Notes: generated from the sequence alone by a model not told the origin. A stretch of 24,890 nucleotides of DNA from an uncultured Streptococcus sp. (GCA_934196125.1 CAKPVT010000029.1:1-24890), one strand, 5' to 3'. Counted from the first letter of the stretch, positions 8,487 through 16,714 are shown. Numbers and translations are program-made.

Positions 8487-8570
8487 CTACGGGCTTGGTG
8501 AAAAAGATGAGCCTCCTTGTGCCTTAATGACACCGCGTCACTTCCTTATTTTTCACTGTGCCCGCTATAC
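8487..8570. repeat. Structured intergenic repeat, unit B
   Basis: This 84-bp unit is bounded by CTACGGGC and GCTATAC. CGGGC plus GTGAAAAA near the left end pair with TTTTTCAC plus GCCCG near the right end, giving 5 and 8 bp around a 3x3 internal loop. It is a diverged copy of the unit at 8666-8750, with the same boundary motifs and compensatory changes in the stem. It lies between msmG and gtfA with no plausible ORF. I do not recognise it as BOX or RUP. Confidence 0.7.
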
Positions 8571-8584
8571 CTTATATATTACTA

Positions 8585-8607
8585 GCTAAGCCGCAATAGC
8601 GGTTAGC
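8585..8607. repeat. Hairpin with one-base bulge, between the repeat units
   Basis: GCTAA-(G)-CCGC pairs with GCGG-TTAGC around the tetraloop AATA: 9 bp with one bulged G. There is no T-run, so it is not a standard terminator. It is adjacent to a second hairpin of the same design. Confidence 0.7.
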
Positions 8608-8609
8608 GT

Positions 8610-8642
8610 TAGTTGATGAGTTGCTTTAGCAACCATCAACTA
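8610..8642. repeat. Long hairpin with one-base bulge, between the repeat units
   Basis: AGTTGATG-(A)-GTTGC pairs with GCAAC-CATCAACT around the tetraloop TTTA. The stem is 13-14 bp with one bulged A. It lies between the two 85-bp repeat units. No T-run follows on either strand, so it looks more like an mRNA-stabilising or repeat-element hairpin than a terminator. Confidence 0.75.
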
Positions 8643-8665
8643 TACCAAGTTAAGTTGAACACGAC

Positions 8666-8750
8666 CTACGAGCAGTGCAAAAAAGATAATTTCTTCCTAG
8701 AACATACACGTTCTTCGTCAAAATTCCTATTTTTGCTACACTCGCTATAC
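8666..8750. repeat. Structured intergenic repeat, unit A
   Basis: This 85-bp unit is bounded by CTACGAGC and GCTATAC and ends 14 bp beyond the msmG stop. CGAG plus GCAAAAA pair with TTTTTGC plus CTCG. Compared with unit B, three stem positions change on both sides (A-T to G-C, C-G to T-A, A-T to G-C), keeping the pairing. The interior differs, with a small AGAAC/GTTCT hairpin here. Confidence 0.7.
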
Positions 8751-8763
8751 GGCCTCTGTATCC

Positions 8764-9597
8764 TTACTTCACTGCGCCGTTGCTCATTCCTGAGATGATG
8801 TGTTTTTGGAAGATAAGATAAACAATTGTGATGGTAATAATACCGACGACATATGAGGCAAAGCTTGGTCCGTAATCGCTGAGGTATTGTCCTGTGTAGT
8901 TGTATTGGAAAAGCGGCAATGACCATGACTCTGAAGTTTTATTCAATATTAAGAGGGGGAGCATAAAGTCATTCCAGAACCAAAGAGCATTGATAATCAA
9001 AGTTGTGGCATGCATTGGTTTTAACATTGGAAAGACCACTTTGCGGTATGTGGTAAATTTATCAGCTCCGTCAATTTCAGCAGCTTCATCCAAACTTTCA
9101 GGAACACTTAGCTTAATGTAACCAACATACAAGAATAAAGTTTGCGGTACAGCATAAGTCAGATACAAGATAATCAAGCCCCAAATATTTGTCAAACCAA
9201 GTCGGCTCATCATAACTGTGATTGGAATCATGATAACTTGAAATGGCACGAAAATTCCCAAAATTAGCAAGCTATACATGATGTTAAAAGCGCATTTTTT
9301 GCTCATGTTACGCGCAATTGAATAGGCTGCCGCAGGAATAAATAGGGTTACCAAAATCACCGAAACAACTGTAATAATCGTTGAATTCCAGAAATAATGT
9401 CCAATACCGTCAGCCAACAAGCGTGTGTAGTTACTCAAGGTGACAGGATTTGGAAAAGCAAAGAAATGTTGCGTGATATCTTTAGTCGTCTTAAATGAAC
9501 TAAAGACTGTTGCTAGCAATGGAATCAAAATCAAAATTGATCCCGCGACTAAGAGCACATATTTCCAAAAAGTATGATAACGTTCTTCTTTTTTCAT
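8764..9597 (-). CDS. msmG: Multiple-sugar ABC transporter permease MsmG
   Basis: One of two integral membrane subunits of the MsmEFG importer (carbohydrate uptake transporter-1 family) for raffinose, melibiose, stachyose and isomalto-oligosaccharides. Its 277 residues contain about six hydrophobic segments, the first at roughly 13-33. The cytoplasmic EAA loop, ESLDEAAEIDGADKFTTYRK around 165-185, docks the ATPase. The start lies 12 nt after the msmF stop. The ATPase partner MsmK is not encoded here. It is followed by a 332-bp structured spacer before gtfA. Confidence 0.93.
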   Translation of the reverse strand: MKKEERYHTFWKYVLLVAGSILILIPLLATVFSSFKTTKDITQHFFAFPNPVTLSNYTRLLADGIGHYFWNSTIITVVSVILVTLFIPAAAYSIARNMSKKCAFNIMYSLLILGIFVPFQVIMIPITVMMSRLGLTNIWGLIILYLTYAVPQTLFLYVGYIKLSVPESLDEAAEIDGADKFTTYRKVVFPMLKPMHATTLIINALWFWNDFMLPLLILNKTSESWSLPLFQYNYTGQYLSDYGPSFASYVVGIITITIVYLIFQKHIISGMSNGAVK

Positions 9598-9609
9598 ATT
9601 TCACTCCAT

Positions 9610-10476
9610 TTATACTTCGAAACGACTTGATAATTTCAATTGCAACACTGATACCAAAACAATAATAGCAAAGAGAATCAAGGCAATGGCATTAGCATAA
9701 CCATATTGGTTACTTGAAAAGGCGTAATTGTAAACCAAAAGCCCAATTGAAGTTGTTGAATTGCTTGGTCCACCACCAGTCAAAGCAAAGATCTGGTCAA
9801 AAGCTGTCAAACCAGCTTTAAGCGCCATGATAAAGACGATTGAAATACTTGGCAACAAATATGGCAATTCAATATTCCAGAACGTTTGTTTGCTATTTGC
9901 ACCATCAATTGCTGCTGCTTCTGTGATTTCACTTGGGATAGTTTGAAGCCCTGAGAGGAAAAGGATAATTGGCATTGCGACACCTTGCCATAGCATGACA
10001 AAAATTGCTGCAAAAATGGCGCCGCCAGATGTCCCTAGAAGACTTGTTTTCAAGAATTCAATGTTCAAAACTTCACCAATGGCAGGTAATCCATAGTTAA
10101 AGACTTGTTTGAAAATCAAAGACACTGTCAAACCTGACAAAACAGCTGGGAAAAAGAACCACGCTCTAAAAAAAGTTTGTCCTTTGATTTTAGCATTCAA
10201 AGCTCGCGCTACCCAGATACCAATGACAATTTCTCCCACAATTAAAGCAAGAGTTAAAATTAAGGTAAACCCAAGCGCCTTAAAGAATTTGCTATCAGTC
10301 ATCAAAATTTTATAGTTATTAATCCCTACAAAATCAAAATCATAAGTCAAGCCAGTCCAGTTCGTAAAACTATAAAAAGCTCCCTGGAACATTGGAAAAT
10401 AGAAGAAAATAGCTTGTAACATTAAAGGAATAATCAGAAATGTCCAGCCCCAATACTTATTTAAAAATTTTCGCAT
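9610..10476 (-). CDS. msmF: Multiple-sugar ABC transporter permease MsmF
   Basis: The MalF-type membrane subunit that pairs with MsmG. Its 288 residues have about six transmembrane stretches, starting at residues 10-30. The EAA motif EITEAAAIDGANSKQTFWNI lies around 185-205, followed by ELPYLLPS. The AGGAGAAT ribosome binding site and a 12-nt gap from the msmE stop indicate cotranscription. MalF and MsmF proteins look alike, so the substrate assignment rests on the flanking aga, gtfA, dexB and msmR. Confidence 0.93.
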   Translation of the reverse strand: MRKFLNKYWGWTFLIIPLMLQAIFFYFPMFQGAFYSFTNWTGLTYDFDFVGINNYKILMTDSKFFKALGFTLILTLALIVGEIVIGIWVARALNAKIKGQTFFRAWFFFPAVLSGLTVSLIFKQVFNYGLPAIGEVLNIEFLKTSLLGTSGGAIFAAIFVMLWQGVAMPIILFLSGLQTIPSEITEAAAIDGANSKQTFWNIELPYLLPSISIVFIMALKAGLTAFDQIFALTGGGPSNSTTSIGLLVYNYAFSSNQYGYANAIALILFAIIVLVSVLQLKLSSRFEV

Positions 10477-10488
10477 TCTATTCTCCTC

Positions 10489-11760
10489 CTATTTATTTAC
10501 GTCAGCTTTCATTGGATTGAAGAATGCATTTAACTCACTAACATATTGATCAGCATCTTGATTCAAAATATAGTTAGCTGTCAAACTAAAGAAGTCATCT
10601 TCGCTTGTCCAATTTTCACCAAGCCAAACATAGTGTTTATCTGTAAATGCTAGCTGATAAAGCGGAGCAAGTGGAGAATTGTCATCTTCAACCACACCCT
10701 CTACAGACACTGGTGAACCATCAACATCATAATATTTTTGCATAGCCTCAGCTGACGCCATATAAGAAATAAATTTTTCACATTCTTTTTTGTGCTTTGT
10801 TGATGATGAAATTGATAGCGCCAAATCTCCCGCTCCAACTGTAGCTTCTTGACCAGTTTTTTCACCAGGAAAGGCAAATGTTGAAATTTCAAAATCAGGA
10901 TCTTGTTGTTTAATCGCCGCTAATACCCATGAACCACCTGGTATCATCAAGGCTTCTTCAGTCGCAAATGCCACAACAGAATCGTTGTAAGAAGCACCTT
11001 CCCAATTACTTTGCTGGTTCCCCTTATCAGCAAGCAAATCCAAACGAGTTAGAACTTCCTTAACTTCATTATCAAAAGTTGAGATAGAATTAACGGGAGA
11101 AAAACGAAGGTAATCATTTGCCTTATCACCACTACCAGTCACGCTAATGTAAGCCAGTTGATGATAACCATTTAAAGTCCAACCTTCACTACCCGCAAGC
11201 GCAAATGGTGTTTCACCGTCAGCCTTGATTTGTTTTACCAAAGTTGCAAATTCATCCCAAGTTTCTGGAACTTTGAGTCCTAATTCGTCAAATTTTGTTT
11301 TATTAAAGTAAATTCCTGAAACATTGGCTGATAAAGGCACGCTATAAATTTTTCCATTTACTGCATAGTTTTCTGCATAGTTATTTTTGATATTCTCAAG
11401 ATAAGACTTACCTGTCATATCTTCAAAATAACCAGCTTTTGCCCACTCTTTAAAATCTACATTCTGAGGATAAATGTTAATGACATCTGGGGCGTCACCT
11501 GCAAGCATACGTGTTTTTAGAACTGTTCCAGCACTTGGAACACTTGTCATTTTAACGTGAATGTTAGGATTTTCTGCTTCAAAATCCTTAATGATTTCTT
11601 TTAACGTATCCACCATTTCTGTCTTTTGATTGAAATATTCAATAGTTACCTTGCCATCAGCCGATGTGTCATCCTCTTTTGAACACGCCGTCAATATTAA
11701 ACCAGCAGTGGTAGCTAAAGCTACTATGCCAGCAGCTATCAATTGTTTACGCCATTTCAT
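10489..11760 (-). CDS. msmE: Multiple-sugar binding lipoprotein MsmE
   Basis: Extracellular solute-binding protein (family 1) of the MsmEFG importer, anchored to the outer face of the membrane. The 423-residue precursor has a lipoprotein signal peptide: basic MKWRKQ, a hydrophobic core, then the lipobox LTAC with the modified cysteine at residue 26. The mature part has the bilobal ligand-binding fold, for example SVPLSANVSGIYFNKTKFDE around 147-166. A GGAGG-type site lies just before the ATG, and the aga stop is 11 nt upstream. Substrate specificity is inferred from the operon. Confidence 0.94.
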   Translation of the reverse strand: MKWRKQLIAAGIVALATTAGLILTACSKEDDTSADGKVTIEYFNQKTEMVDTLKEIIKDFEAENPNIHVKMTSVPSAGTVLKTRMLAGDAPDVINIYPQNVDFKEWAKAGYFEDMTGKSYLENIKNNYAENYAVNGKIYSVPLSANVSGIYFNKTKFDELGLKVPETWDEFATLVKQIKADGETPFALAGSEGWTLNGYHQLAYISVTGSGDKANDYLRFSPVNSISTFDNEVKEVLTRLDLLADKGNQQSNWEGASYNDSVVAFATEEALMIPGGSWVLAAIKQQDPDFEISTFAFPGEKTGQEATVGAGDLALSISSSTKHKKECEKFISYMASAEAMQKYYDVDGSPVSVEGVVEDDNSPLAPLYQLAFTDKHYVWLGENWTSEDDFFSLTANYILNQDADQYVSELNAFFNPMKADVNK

Positions 11761-11771
11761 TGAAAACCTCC

Positions 11772-13934
11772 TTATTGTTTCACAAAATAGTATTGTTTGC
11801 TGAGATAGTCACCTTGTGGGAGAATTACGGTCAAACCTGCATACATGAGTTCAGCCCCGGAGAAAACTTGTCCTGTTTCTTGTAAGCGATAGGTATCTGC
11901 TTCCTCTAAACCTTTCAGTTTGAGCGTCGTTTCAATTGTTTCAATCATTGAAAGTGTGCGAACGTAAGTTACAACAACTTTATCTTCATAGACAAATTGC
12001 ACAGCCGCTTCATTTGCGCCTTGTTCTGGATTGATAAGACGATAATGCTTCCCGAATTGGACAACTGGACGAATGTCTTTGTAGTGAGAAACCTGAGTAG
12101 CAATCACTTCTTTTTCACTTTCTGGTAGACTTGTCAAATCAAGTTCGTAGCCAAGATTTCCCATCATAGCAACATTTCCACGTGTTTCAATTGGTGTTGT
12201 TCGTCCCATTTGGTGATTTGGGCTTGCTGAAACATGGGAACCCATAGAGATAGTTGGGTACAGATAGCTTGAACCATATTGAATTTGCAAACGAGAAATG
12301 GCATCTGTATTATCACTAGCCCAAACTTGTGGGAAGTAGCGCATCATTCCAAGGTCGTTTCGACCACCGCCGCCCGAGCATGATTCAAAGAGAATGTTAC
12401 TATGCTTTTCTGTCAAATAAGACACCAAATCATACAAACCTAGCATGTAAGCATGAGATTGCATTTGGGTCGCAAGATAAGTATCACCATTTCCGATATT
12501 TGTGATGTTACGGTTATAATCCCATTTAACATAATCAATAGCATTTTCTGTCAAAATCTTATCAATAGCTGCCTTGATGTAGGCTACGACATCAGGATTT
12601 GCAAGGTTGAGCACCAATTGATTACGAGAATAAGTATGACCACGACCTTCAGCTTGAATAGCCCAATCAGGATGGATACGGTAAAGGTCACTATCTACAG
12701 AAATCATTTCCGGTTCAAACCACAAACCAAATTTTAAGCCTTTAGTATGAACTTTATCAATCAAATCACTCAATGGTCCACCGAGTTTTTCTTCATTGAC
12801 AAACCAGTCACCAAGTGCACGATTATCGTCAAATCGATTTCCAAACCAACCGTCATCTAAAACAAAGAGTTCAATACCAAGTCTACTTGCTTCATCAACT
12901 AAATCAAGCAATTTTTCTTGCTTGAAAGCAAAATAAGTCGCTTCCCAGTTATTGATAAGAATCGGACGCTCAACATGAGCAAATTGTTTTGGCATGATAT
13001 GATTTTTCACAAACAACTGGCTTTCTTGGCTCAAGTGTGTCAAACCTTTTACCGAATAAGTCATCAAAGCCACTGGCGTTTCAAAATTATCTCTAGCTGC
13101 CAATTGCCAAGCAAAGTTATCATCATTAAGACCAATCCCTAAGCGAACTTCATTCAATTGATTTTTTTGAACAAAAGCTTGAAAATTACCACTATAAAGC
13201 AGTTGCAAAGCAAGGGCACTGCCAGCATCCTCCGTCGCTGTCCTATCACACAAAATCACAGCCGGAGTCTGAGCATGGCCAGAGGCTCCGCGATTTGAAG
13301 CAATGCTAAAGATACCTTGTTCAACCATTTGACGACGAACTGTTTTCTCACGCGCATAAGCTCCTTGCAAAGTCACCATATCATAATTTCCAGCAGGTAC
13401 ATCAAGCATAGTTGATAAAGCACGGTTGATGACAACAGCTTTATCGGATAGATTACTAATCTTAGCAAAGGTTGAAATAGTGCTGCAATCAGCATAAGCA
13501 GTGTAGTAAAGTTTTAATTCTAGCGCAGCGACTTTGTCTTCAAGTGTCAAAACTAAAGTTTCGGCATCTTCTGTTGAATGTGGATTAGGTAATCCTGTTG
13601 CTTCTTTTGCACCATTTAAAATCTCACTAGATGTTAACTTAAATTGTGTTAATTCGTTGTTAGCGTGTGCTATTTTTAGAGATGGTTGTCGAAAATCTCC
13701 GAACCCGTGAACGCCAAAAACTTGGCGTTGGGTATCATAACTAAAGGTGCGGTTATCTGGAGTTGGATTTCCTGAAAAAGCGTGGTCCTTCTCCAAAATA
13801 GCATTTGAGCCGTGATATTTGGCGATTTTGCCTCCAATATGACGAAGAAGCAAATCCCCTTCTTTATTTTCGATAATCATTGACATCTCTTTACTTTGAA
13901 TGTAAAAAAGATTCCCTTCGATGCGAATTCCCAT
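11772..13934 (-). CDS. aga: Alpha-galactosidase Aga (GH36)
   Basis: Hydrolyses terminal alpha-1,6-galactose from melibiose, raffinose and stachyose in the cytoplasm. It yields free galactose for GalKTE, and sucrose for GtfA when raffinose is the substrate. The 720-residue protein has the GH36 layout: an N-terminal beta-sandwich, then a barrel with LDDGWFGNR near 359-367, the nucleophile D472 in KWDYNR, CSGGGGRND at 519-527, and the acid/base D541 in WASDNTDA. There is no signal peptide. GGGAGG lies 8 nt before the ATG. It is the first gene of the msm operon, divergent from msmR. Confidence 0.96.
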   Translation of the reverse strand: MGIRIEGNLFYIQSKEMSMIIENKEGDLLLRHIGGKIAKYHGSNAILEKDHAFSGNPTPDNRTFSYDTQRQVFGVHGFGDFRQPSLKIAHANNELTQFKLTSSEILNGAKEATGLPNPHSTEDAETLVLTLEDKVAALELKLYYTAYADCSTISTFAKISNLSDKAVVINRALSTMLDVPAGNYDMVTLQGAYAREKTVRRQMVEQGIFSIASNRGASGHAQTPAVILCDRTATEDAGSALALQLLYSGNFQAFVQKNQLNEVRLGIGLNDDNFAWQLAARDNFETPVALMTYSVKGLTHLSQESQLFVKNHIMPKQFAHVERPILINNWEATYFAFKQEKLLDLVDEASRLGIELFVLDDGWFGNRFDDNRALGDWFVNEEKLGGPLSDLIDKVHTKGLKFGLWFEPEMISVDSDLYRIHPDWAIQAEGRGHTYSRNQLVLNLANPDVVAYIKAAIDKILTENAIDYVKWDYNRNITNIGNGDTYLATQMQSHAYMLGLYDLVSYLTEKHSNILFESCSGGGGRNDLGMMRYFPQVWASDNTDAISRLQIQYGSSYLYPTISMGSHVSASPNHQMGRTTPIETRGNVAMMGNLGYELDLTSLPESEKEVIATQVSHYKDIRPVVQFGKHYRLINPEQGANEAAVQFVYEDKVVVTYVRTLSMIETIETTLKLKGLEEADTYRLQETGQVFSGAELMYAGLTVILPQGDYLSKQYYFVKQ

Positions 13935-13960
13935 GATAATTCCTCCCTTTGTTTACTAAA

Positions 13961-14019
13961 ATTTTACCATCATTTATTTACCTCTTGAATGGTATCATGT
14001 TGGGCAAATATGGTAAAAT
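13961..14019. promoter_or_regulatory. Mirror-image divergent promoter region of aga and msmR
   Basis: ATTTTACCAT (13961-13970) and ATGGTAAAAT (14010-14019) form a perfect 10-bp inverted repeat 39 bp apart. Read outward, each arm supplies TAAAAT as a -10 in the same context, one for aga (minus) and one for msmR (plus). Neither has a good -35, which fits activator dependence. A related ATGGTATCAT lies between them at 13989-13998. MsmR binding here is inferred. Confidence 0.6.
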
Positions 14020-14043
14020 GTTGTTTATAAAGGAGTTGATACT

Positions 14044-14874
14044 TTGAATATTCTAAATACCTACAACGAATTTGGCACGAATAATTTTGACCTGAACGTC
14101 GACCATTATGGTGCTGAGATTTGTGATAAAAACTACTCTTTTGGACCTACTGTTAGGGATAACTACGTCCTTCATTTCATTGTTGATGGCAAGGGAACTT
14201 TCAAAATCGATGGCACAACGACCGAACTTAAAACAGGTGATATGTTCATTTTGCCAAAAGGAAAAGTGACCTTCTACCAAGCTGACAGCAAGCACCCTTG
14301 GACTTATCTTTGGGTTGGATTTAGTGGCTCAAAAGCTGAAAGCATCTTAAATAAAACACAACTTCTTGAACACTATTTTTGTCACTCAACGCTCAACTCT
14401 AAAATCCTCGATCAGCTAGTCAAATTAACACAATTCCGTGATCAAAAACTCGATGACATTACAGAGCTTCAGCTGATTGCTGAACTTTACAAATTGCTAG
14501 CGTTTCTAATAGAAGAATTTCCAAGCAAAGCAATATCTGATAGCAGTATTTTGATTCAAAATTACATCAAGCAAGCTAAAAAAATCATTCACACACAATA
14601 TGGAAATCCATTAAAAATTAGTGATATTGCCAAAAAGCTCAATCTAAATCGCTCCTACTTGTACAAGATTTTCAAAGAAGAAACGGGTTATTCTCTCAAG
14701 GATTATCTCATCCAAATCCGCATGGAAAAAAGTGCTGATTTGCTTACCAGCACGACTTTTCACATCTCAGAAATCGCAAATGCTGTAGGCTTTCCAGACG
14801 CTCTCGCCTTCAGCAAGGCTTTCAAAAAACATTTCGGACAAAGCCCAAGCAATTACCGTAAGACACAAAGATAA
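14044..14874 (+). CDS. msmR: AraC-family regulator MsmR
   Basis: Predicted activator of the divergent msm operon, with an imported oligosaccharide or galactoside as the likely effector. In its 276 residues an N-terminal cupin-like ligand domain (YVLHFIVDGKGTFKIDG, then TGDMFILPKG) occupies roughly 40-80. The C-terminal double helix-turn-helix begins near 180 (ISDIAKKLNLNRSYLYKIF, then ISEIANAVGFPD and FSKAFKKHFG). The start is TTG, not ATG: AAAGGAG at 14029-14035 is 8 nt before it, and no better in-frame start exists. It ends in a very strong terminator. Confidence 0.93.
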   Translation: MNILNTYNEFGTNNFDLNVDHYGAEICDKNYSFGPTVRDNYVLHFIVDGKGTFKIDGTTTELKTGDMFILPKGKVTFYQADSKHPWTYLWVGFSGSKAESILNKTQLLEHYFCHSTLNSKILDQLVKLTQFRDQKLDDITELQLIAELYKLLAFLIEEFPSKAISDSSILIQNYIKQAKKIIHTQYGNPLKISDIAKKLNLNRSYLYKIFKEETGYSLKDYLIQIRMEKSADLLTSTTFHISEIANAVGFPDALAFSKAFKKHFGQSPSNYRKTQR

Positions 14875-14916
14875 AAAAATCTCCCCCAAGAACTAAATTC
14901 TTGGGGGAGATTTTTT
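14874..14916. terminator. Strong bidirectional terminator after msmR
   Basis: CTCCCCCAAGAA (14881-14892) pairs perfectly with TTCTTGGGGGAG (14898-14909) around the loop CTAAA. An A-run before and a T-run after extend the stem and give a U-tract on both strands. It ends msmR and insulates the gal-msm block from the lac side. Confidence 0.95.
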
Positions 14917-14976
14917 TATAATGCCCGATATTTTTTTAAAAGAAAGTATTCAATAATGTAAAAAGCAAACTAATAA

Positions 14977-15117
14977 CAATTAAAGCTAGCCATTATAGAT
15001 AGTTTTCCTTTGCCACTTTGCCAACCTGTTCGCAATCATAGAGCTACCGTTTTTAAAGGCTTAGCCGATATTGGCTACAATGCCTCTAAACATCTTTAGT
15101 TCTACGGCTTCAAAGTT
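14977..15117 (+). pseudogene. IS982-like transposase fragment
   Basis: The plus frame opening after a TAA at 14974 reads LAIIDSFPLPLCQPVRNHRA, then KGLADIGYNASKHL, a TAG stop, and FYGFKVR. The run of D-S-x-P-L-x-x-C, then G-x-A-x-I-G-Y-N, then Y-G-F-K is typical of the catalytic part of IS982-family transposases (recalled, not searched). Both ends of the gene are missing and the frame has an internal stop. It runs straight into the ISL3-like terminus at 15118, suggesting truncation by a later insertion. The rest of 14917-15205 holds no gene. Confidence 0.6.
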
Positions 15118-15152
15118 CGGCTCTTTGTCAACTGTAGTGGATGGCAAAGAGC
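15118..15152 (+). mobile_element. ISL3-like IS terminal repeat (right copy)
   Basis: CGGCTCTTTGTCAACTGTAG followed by TGGATGGCAAAG matches 31 of 32 bases of the left copy at 352-383, in inverted orientation. It also contains its own inverted repeat, GCTCTTTG (15120-15127) with CAAAGAGC (15145-15152). The implied element would extend right, but lacG begins within about 55 bp, so only the end survives. Confidence 0.55.
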
Positions 15153-15205
15153 GAGCCACCTTTTCTAGAGTATCTGATAACAAAATAGGATACGTTCAAG
15201 TGAGG

Positions 15206-16612
15206 TTATTCAATCACTTGAGTTTCAGCTAATTTCTTGTACCAATGTGCAGATTTCTTAGGATAACGTTCTTGTGTATCGAAATCAACGTAGAAGAGTC
15301 CGTAACGTTTTTCATAACCATTAGACCATGAGAAGACGTCCATCAATGACCAGATGAAGTATCCTTTTACGTTTGCGCCATCGGCAATCGCATCAGACAA
15401 TACTTCCAAGTGTTGTTTCACATAATCAATACGGCCATCATCGTAAACAGTGTTGTCCACAAATTCATCTTTGTATCCAAGTCCGTTTTCAGTGATGTAG
15501 ATCTTCTTGTAGTTTGGATAATCTTTCTTGACACGCATTATTTGGTCATATAAACCTTGAGGGTAGATAATCCAGTCCCAATCCGTCCGAGGGACATAGT
15601 CAGGAGCCACACGACGTCCAACACCTTTGATTTGGTATTTAGAGCTTCCTTTTTCACCTTTACCGTTGTGGATGATTTCAGTTTCACCATCAAAGACTTC
15701 CATCCAATCACTCATGTAGTAGTTAATTCCAAGGAAGTCGTTCAAATCTTTAGCTGCTTCAAGGACTGCAAAGTCTTCCTCACGAAGATCCAAGCTACCA
15801 CCATTTACTGATAAGATGTGGTTTACCCCTTCCATGGTTGCATCTGAGTAGTGTCCAAGGTAAGTCGCATCCAAGATAAATTTGTTGTGGATGATATCTT
15901 CCAACTCAGCAGCACGAACGTCTGCAGGATTTTTAGGATCCAAAGGATACTTAGTTGGAAGGGCGTGAACAACCCCAATTTCACCTGTATAACCTTTACC
16001 TTTGTACAATTTCACAGCACGTGCATGAGAAACCATCATATTGTGGTGAGATTGGAAGACTTTAGCAAGGTCATATTGAATACCTGGTGGGAATTTACCT
16101 ACCAAGTATTGACCATCACCGATTGGGCCAATTTCATTGAAGGTTGTCCAGTAGTTGACTTCTGGGAACTCTTCAAAACAGAAGGCAGCATAATCTACAA
16201 AATGTTCGATGTTTTCACGATTCAAGAAGTCTCCGTTTGAGTGAAGAGCTTCAGGTGTATCAAAGTGGTGAAGAGTTACAAATGGTTCTACATGACGTTT
16301 ATGACATTCTGCAAATAACTTATGATAGAATTCTACCCCTTTTGGATTGACTTCACCATAGCCAGTTGGGAAAATACGTGACCAAGCAATAGAAATACGG
16401 ATTCCATTTACGCCATATTCTTCAGCCAACTGTAAGTCTACTGGATATTTATGGTAGAAATCACTCGCTGGTTCAGCAGTATACCAATAGTTATCTACTA
16501 GGTATTTGTCCCAAGCAACAGGACCTTTTTCATCTGTATGTGTAGCACCTTCTGCCTGATAAGCTGCTGTTGCGCCACCGAAAATAAAATCTTTAGGTAA
16601 TGTTTTTGACAT
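15206..16612 (-). CDS. lacG: 6-phospho-beta-galactosidase LacG
   Basis: Cytoplasmic GH1 enzyme that splits lactose-6-phosphate, delivered by LacEF, into glucose and galactose-6-phosphate. The 468 residues begin MSKTLPKDFIFGGATAAYQA. The acid/base E160 lies in TTFNEIGP and the nucleophile E375 in YITENGLG, the positions usual for LacG. A longer frame from 16651 exists, but the ATG at 16612 is preferred because AAGGGG precedes it and the family N-terminus starts there. It is the last gene of the lac operon, 102 bp after lacE with a hairpin in between. No clear terminator is seen downstream before the IS debris. Confidence 0.96.
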   Translation of the reverse strand: MSKTLPKDFIFGGATAAYQAEGATHTDEKGPVAWDKYLVDNYWYTAEPASDFYHKYPVDLQLAEEYGVNGIRISIAWSRIFPTGYGEVNPKGVEFYHKLFAECHKRHVEPFVTLHHFDTPEALHSNGDFLNRENIEHFVDYAAFCFEEFPEVNYWTTFNEIGPIGDGQYLVGKFPPGIQYDLAKVFQSHHNMMVSHARAVKLYKGKGYTGEIGVVHALPTKYPLDPKNPADVRAAELEDIIHNKFILDATYLGHYSDATMEGVNHILSVNGGSLDLREEDFAVLEAAKDLNDFLGINYYMSDWMEVFDGETEIIHNGKGEKGSSKYQIKGVGRRVAPDYVPRTDWDWIIYPQGLYDQIMRVKKDYPNYKKIYITENGLGYKDEFVDNTVYDDGRIDYVKQHLEVLSDAIADGANVKGYFIWSLMDVFSWSNGYEKRYGLFYVDFDTQERYPKKSAHWYKKLAETQVIE

Positions 16613-16650
16613 AAGTTTCCCCTTCTCAATCATAAAATAAAAACAAAGCA

Positions 16651-16687
16651 AGATGGAGAGGAGTCAGTGAGCAATCCTTCTCCATCT
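16651..16687 (-). promoter_or_regulatory. Intercistronic hairpin between lacE and lacG
   Basis: AGATGGAGAGGA (16651-16662) pairs with TCCTTCTCCATCT (16675-16687), giving 12 bp with one bulge and a 12-nt loop. On the minus strand it is followed by only a loosely T-rich sequence. It could protect the upstream message or lower lacG relative to lacE; a partial terminator is possible. Confidence 0.6.
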
Positions 16688-16714
16688 CACTTCAATCAAC
16701 AGTAAATCCATTTA

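Noticed and set aside
8487..8750. CRISPR array or BOX element
   Set aside because: There are only two diverged units with unequal interior and no regular spacers, and the sequence does not match the BOX motifs I know.
8666..8926. 86-codon open frame across the msmG end and the spacer
   Set aside because: It overlaps msmG out of frame and reads through repeat unit A; its Arg/His-rich sequence does not look like a protein.
15851..16240. 129-codon open frame on the plus strand
   Set aside because: Antisense shadow of lacG with no start signal or recognisable protein features.
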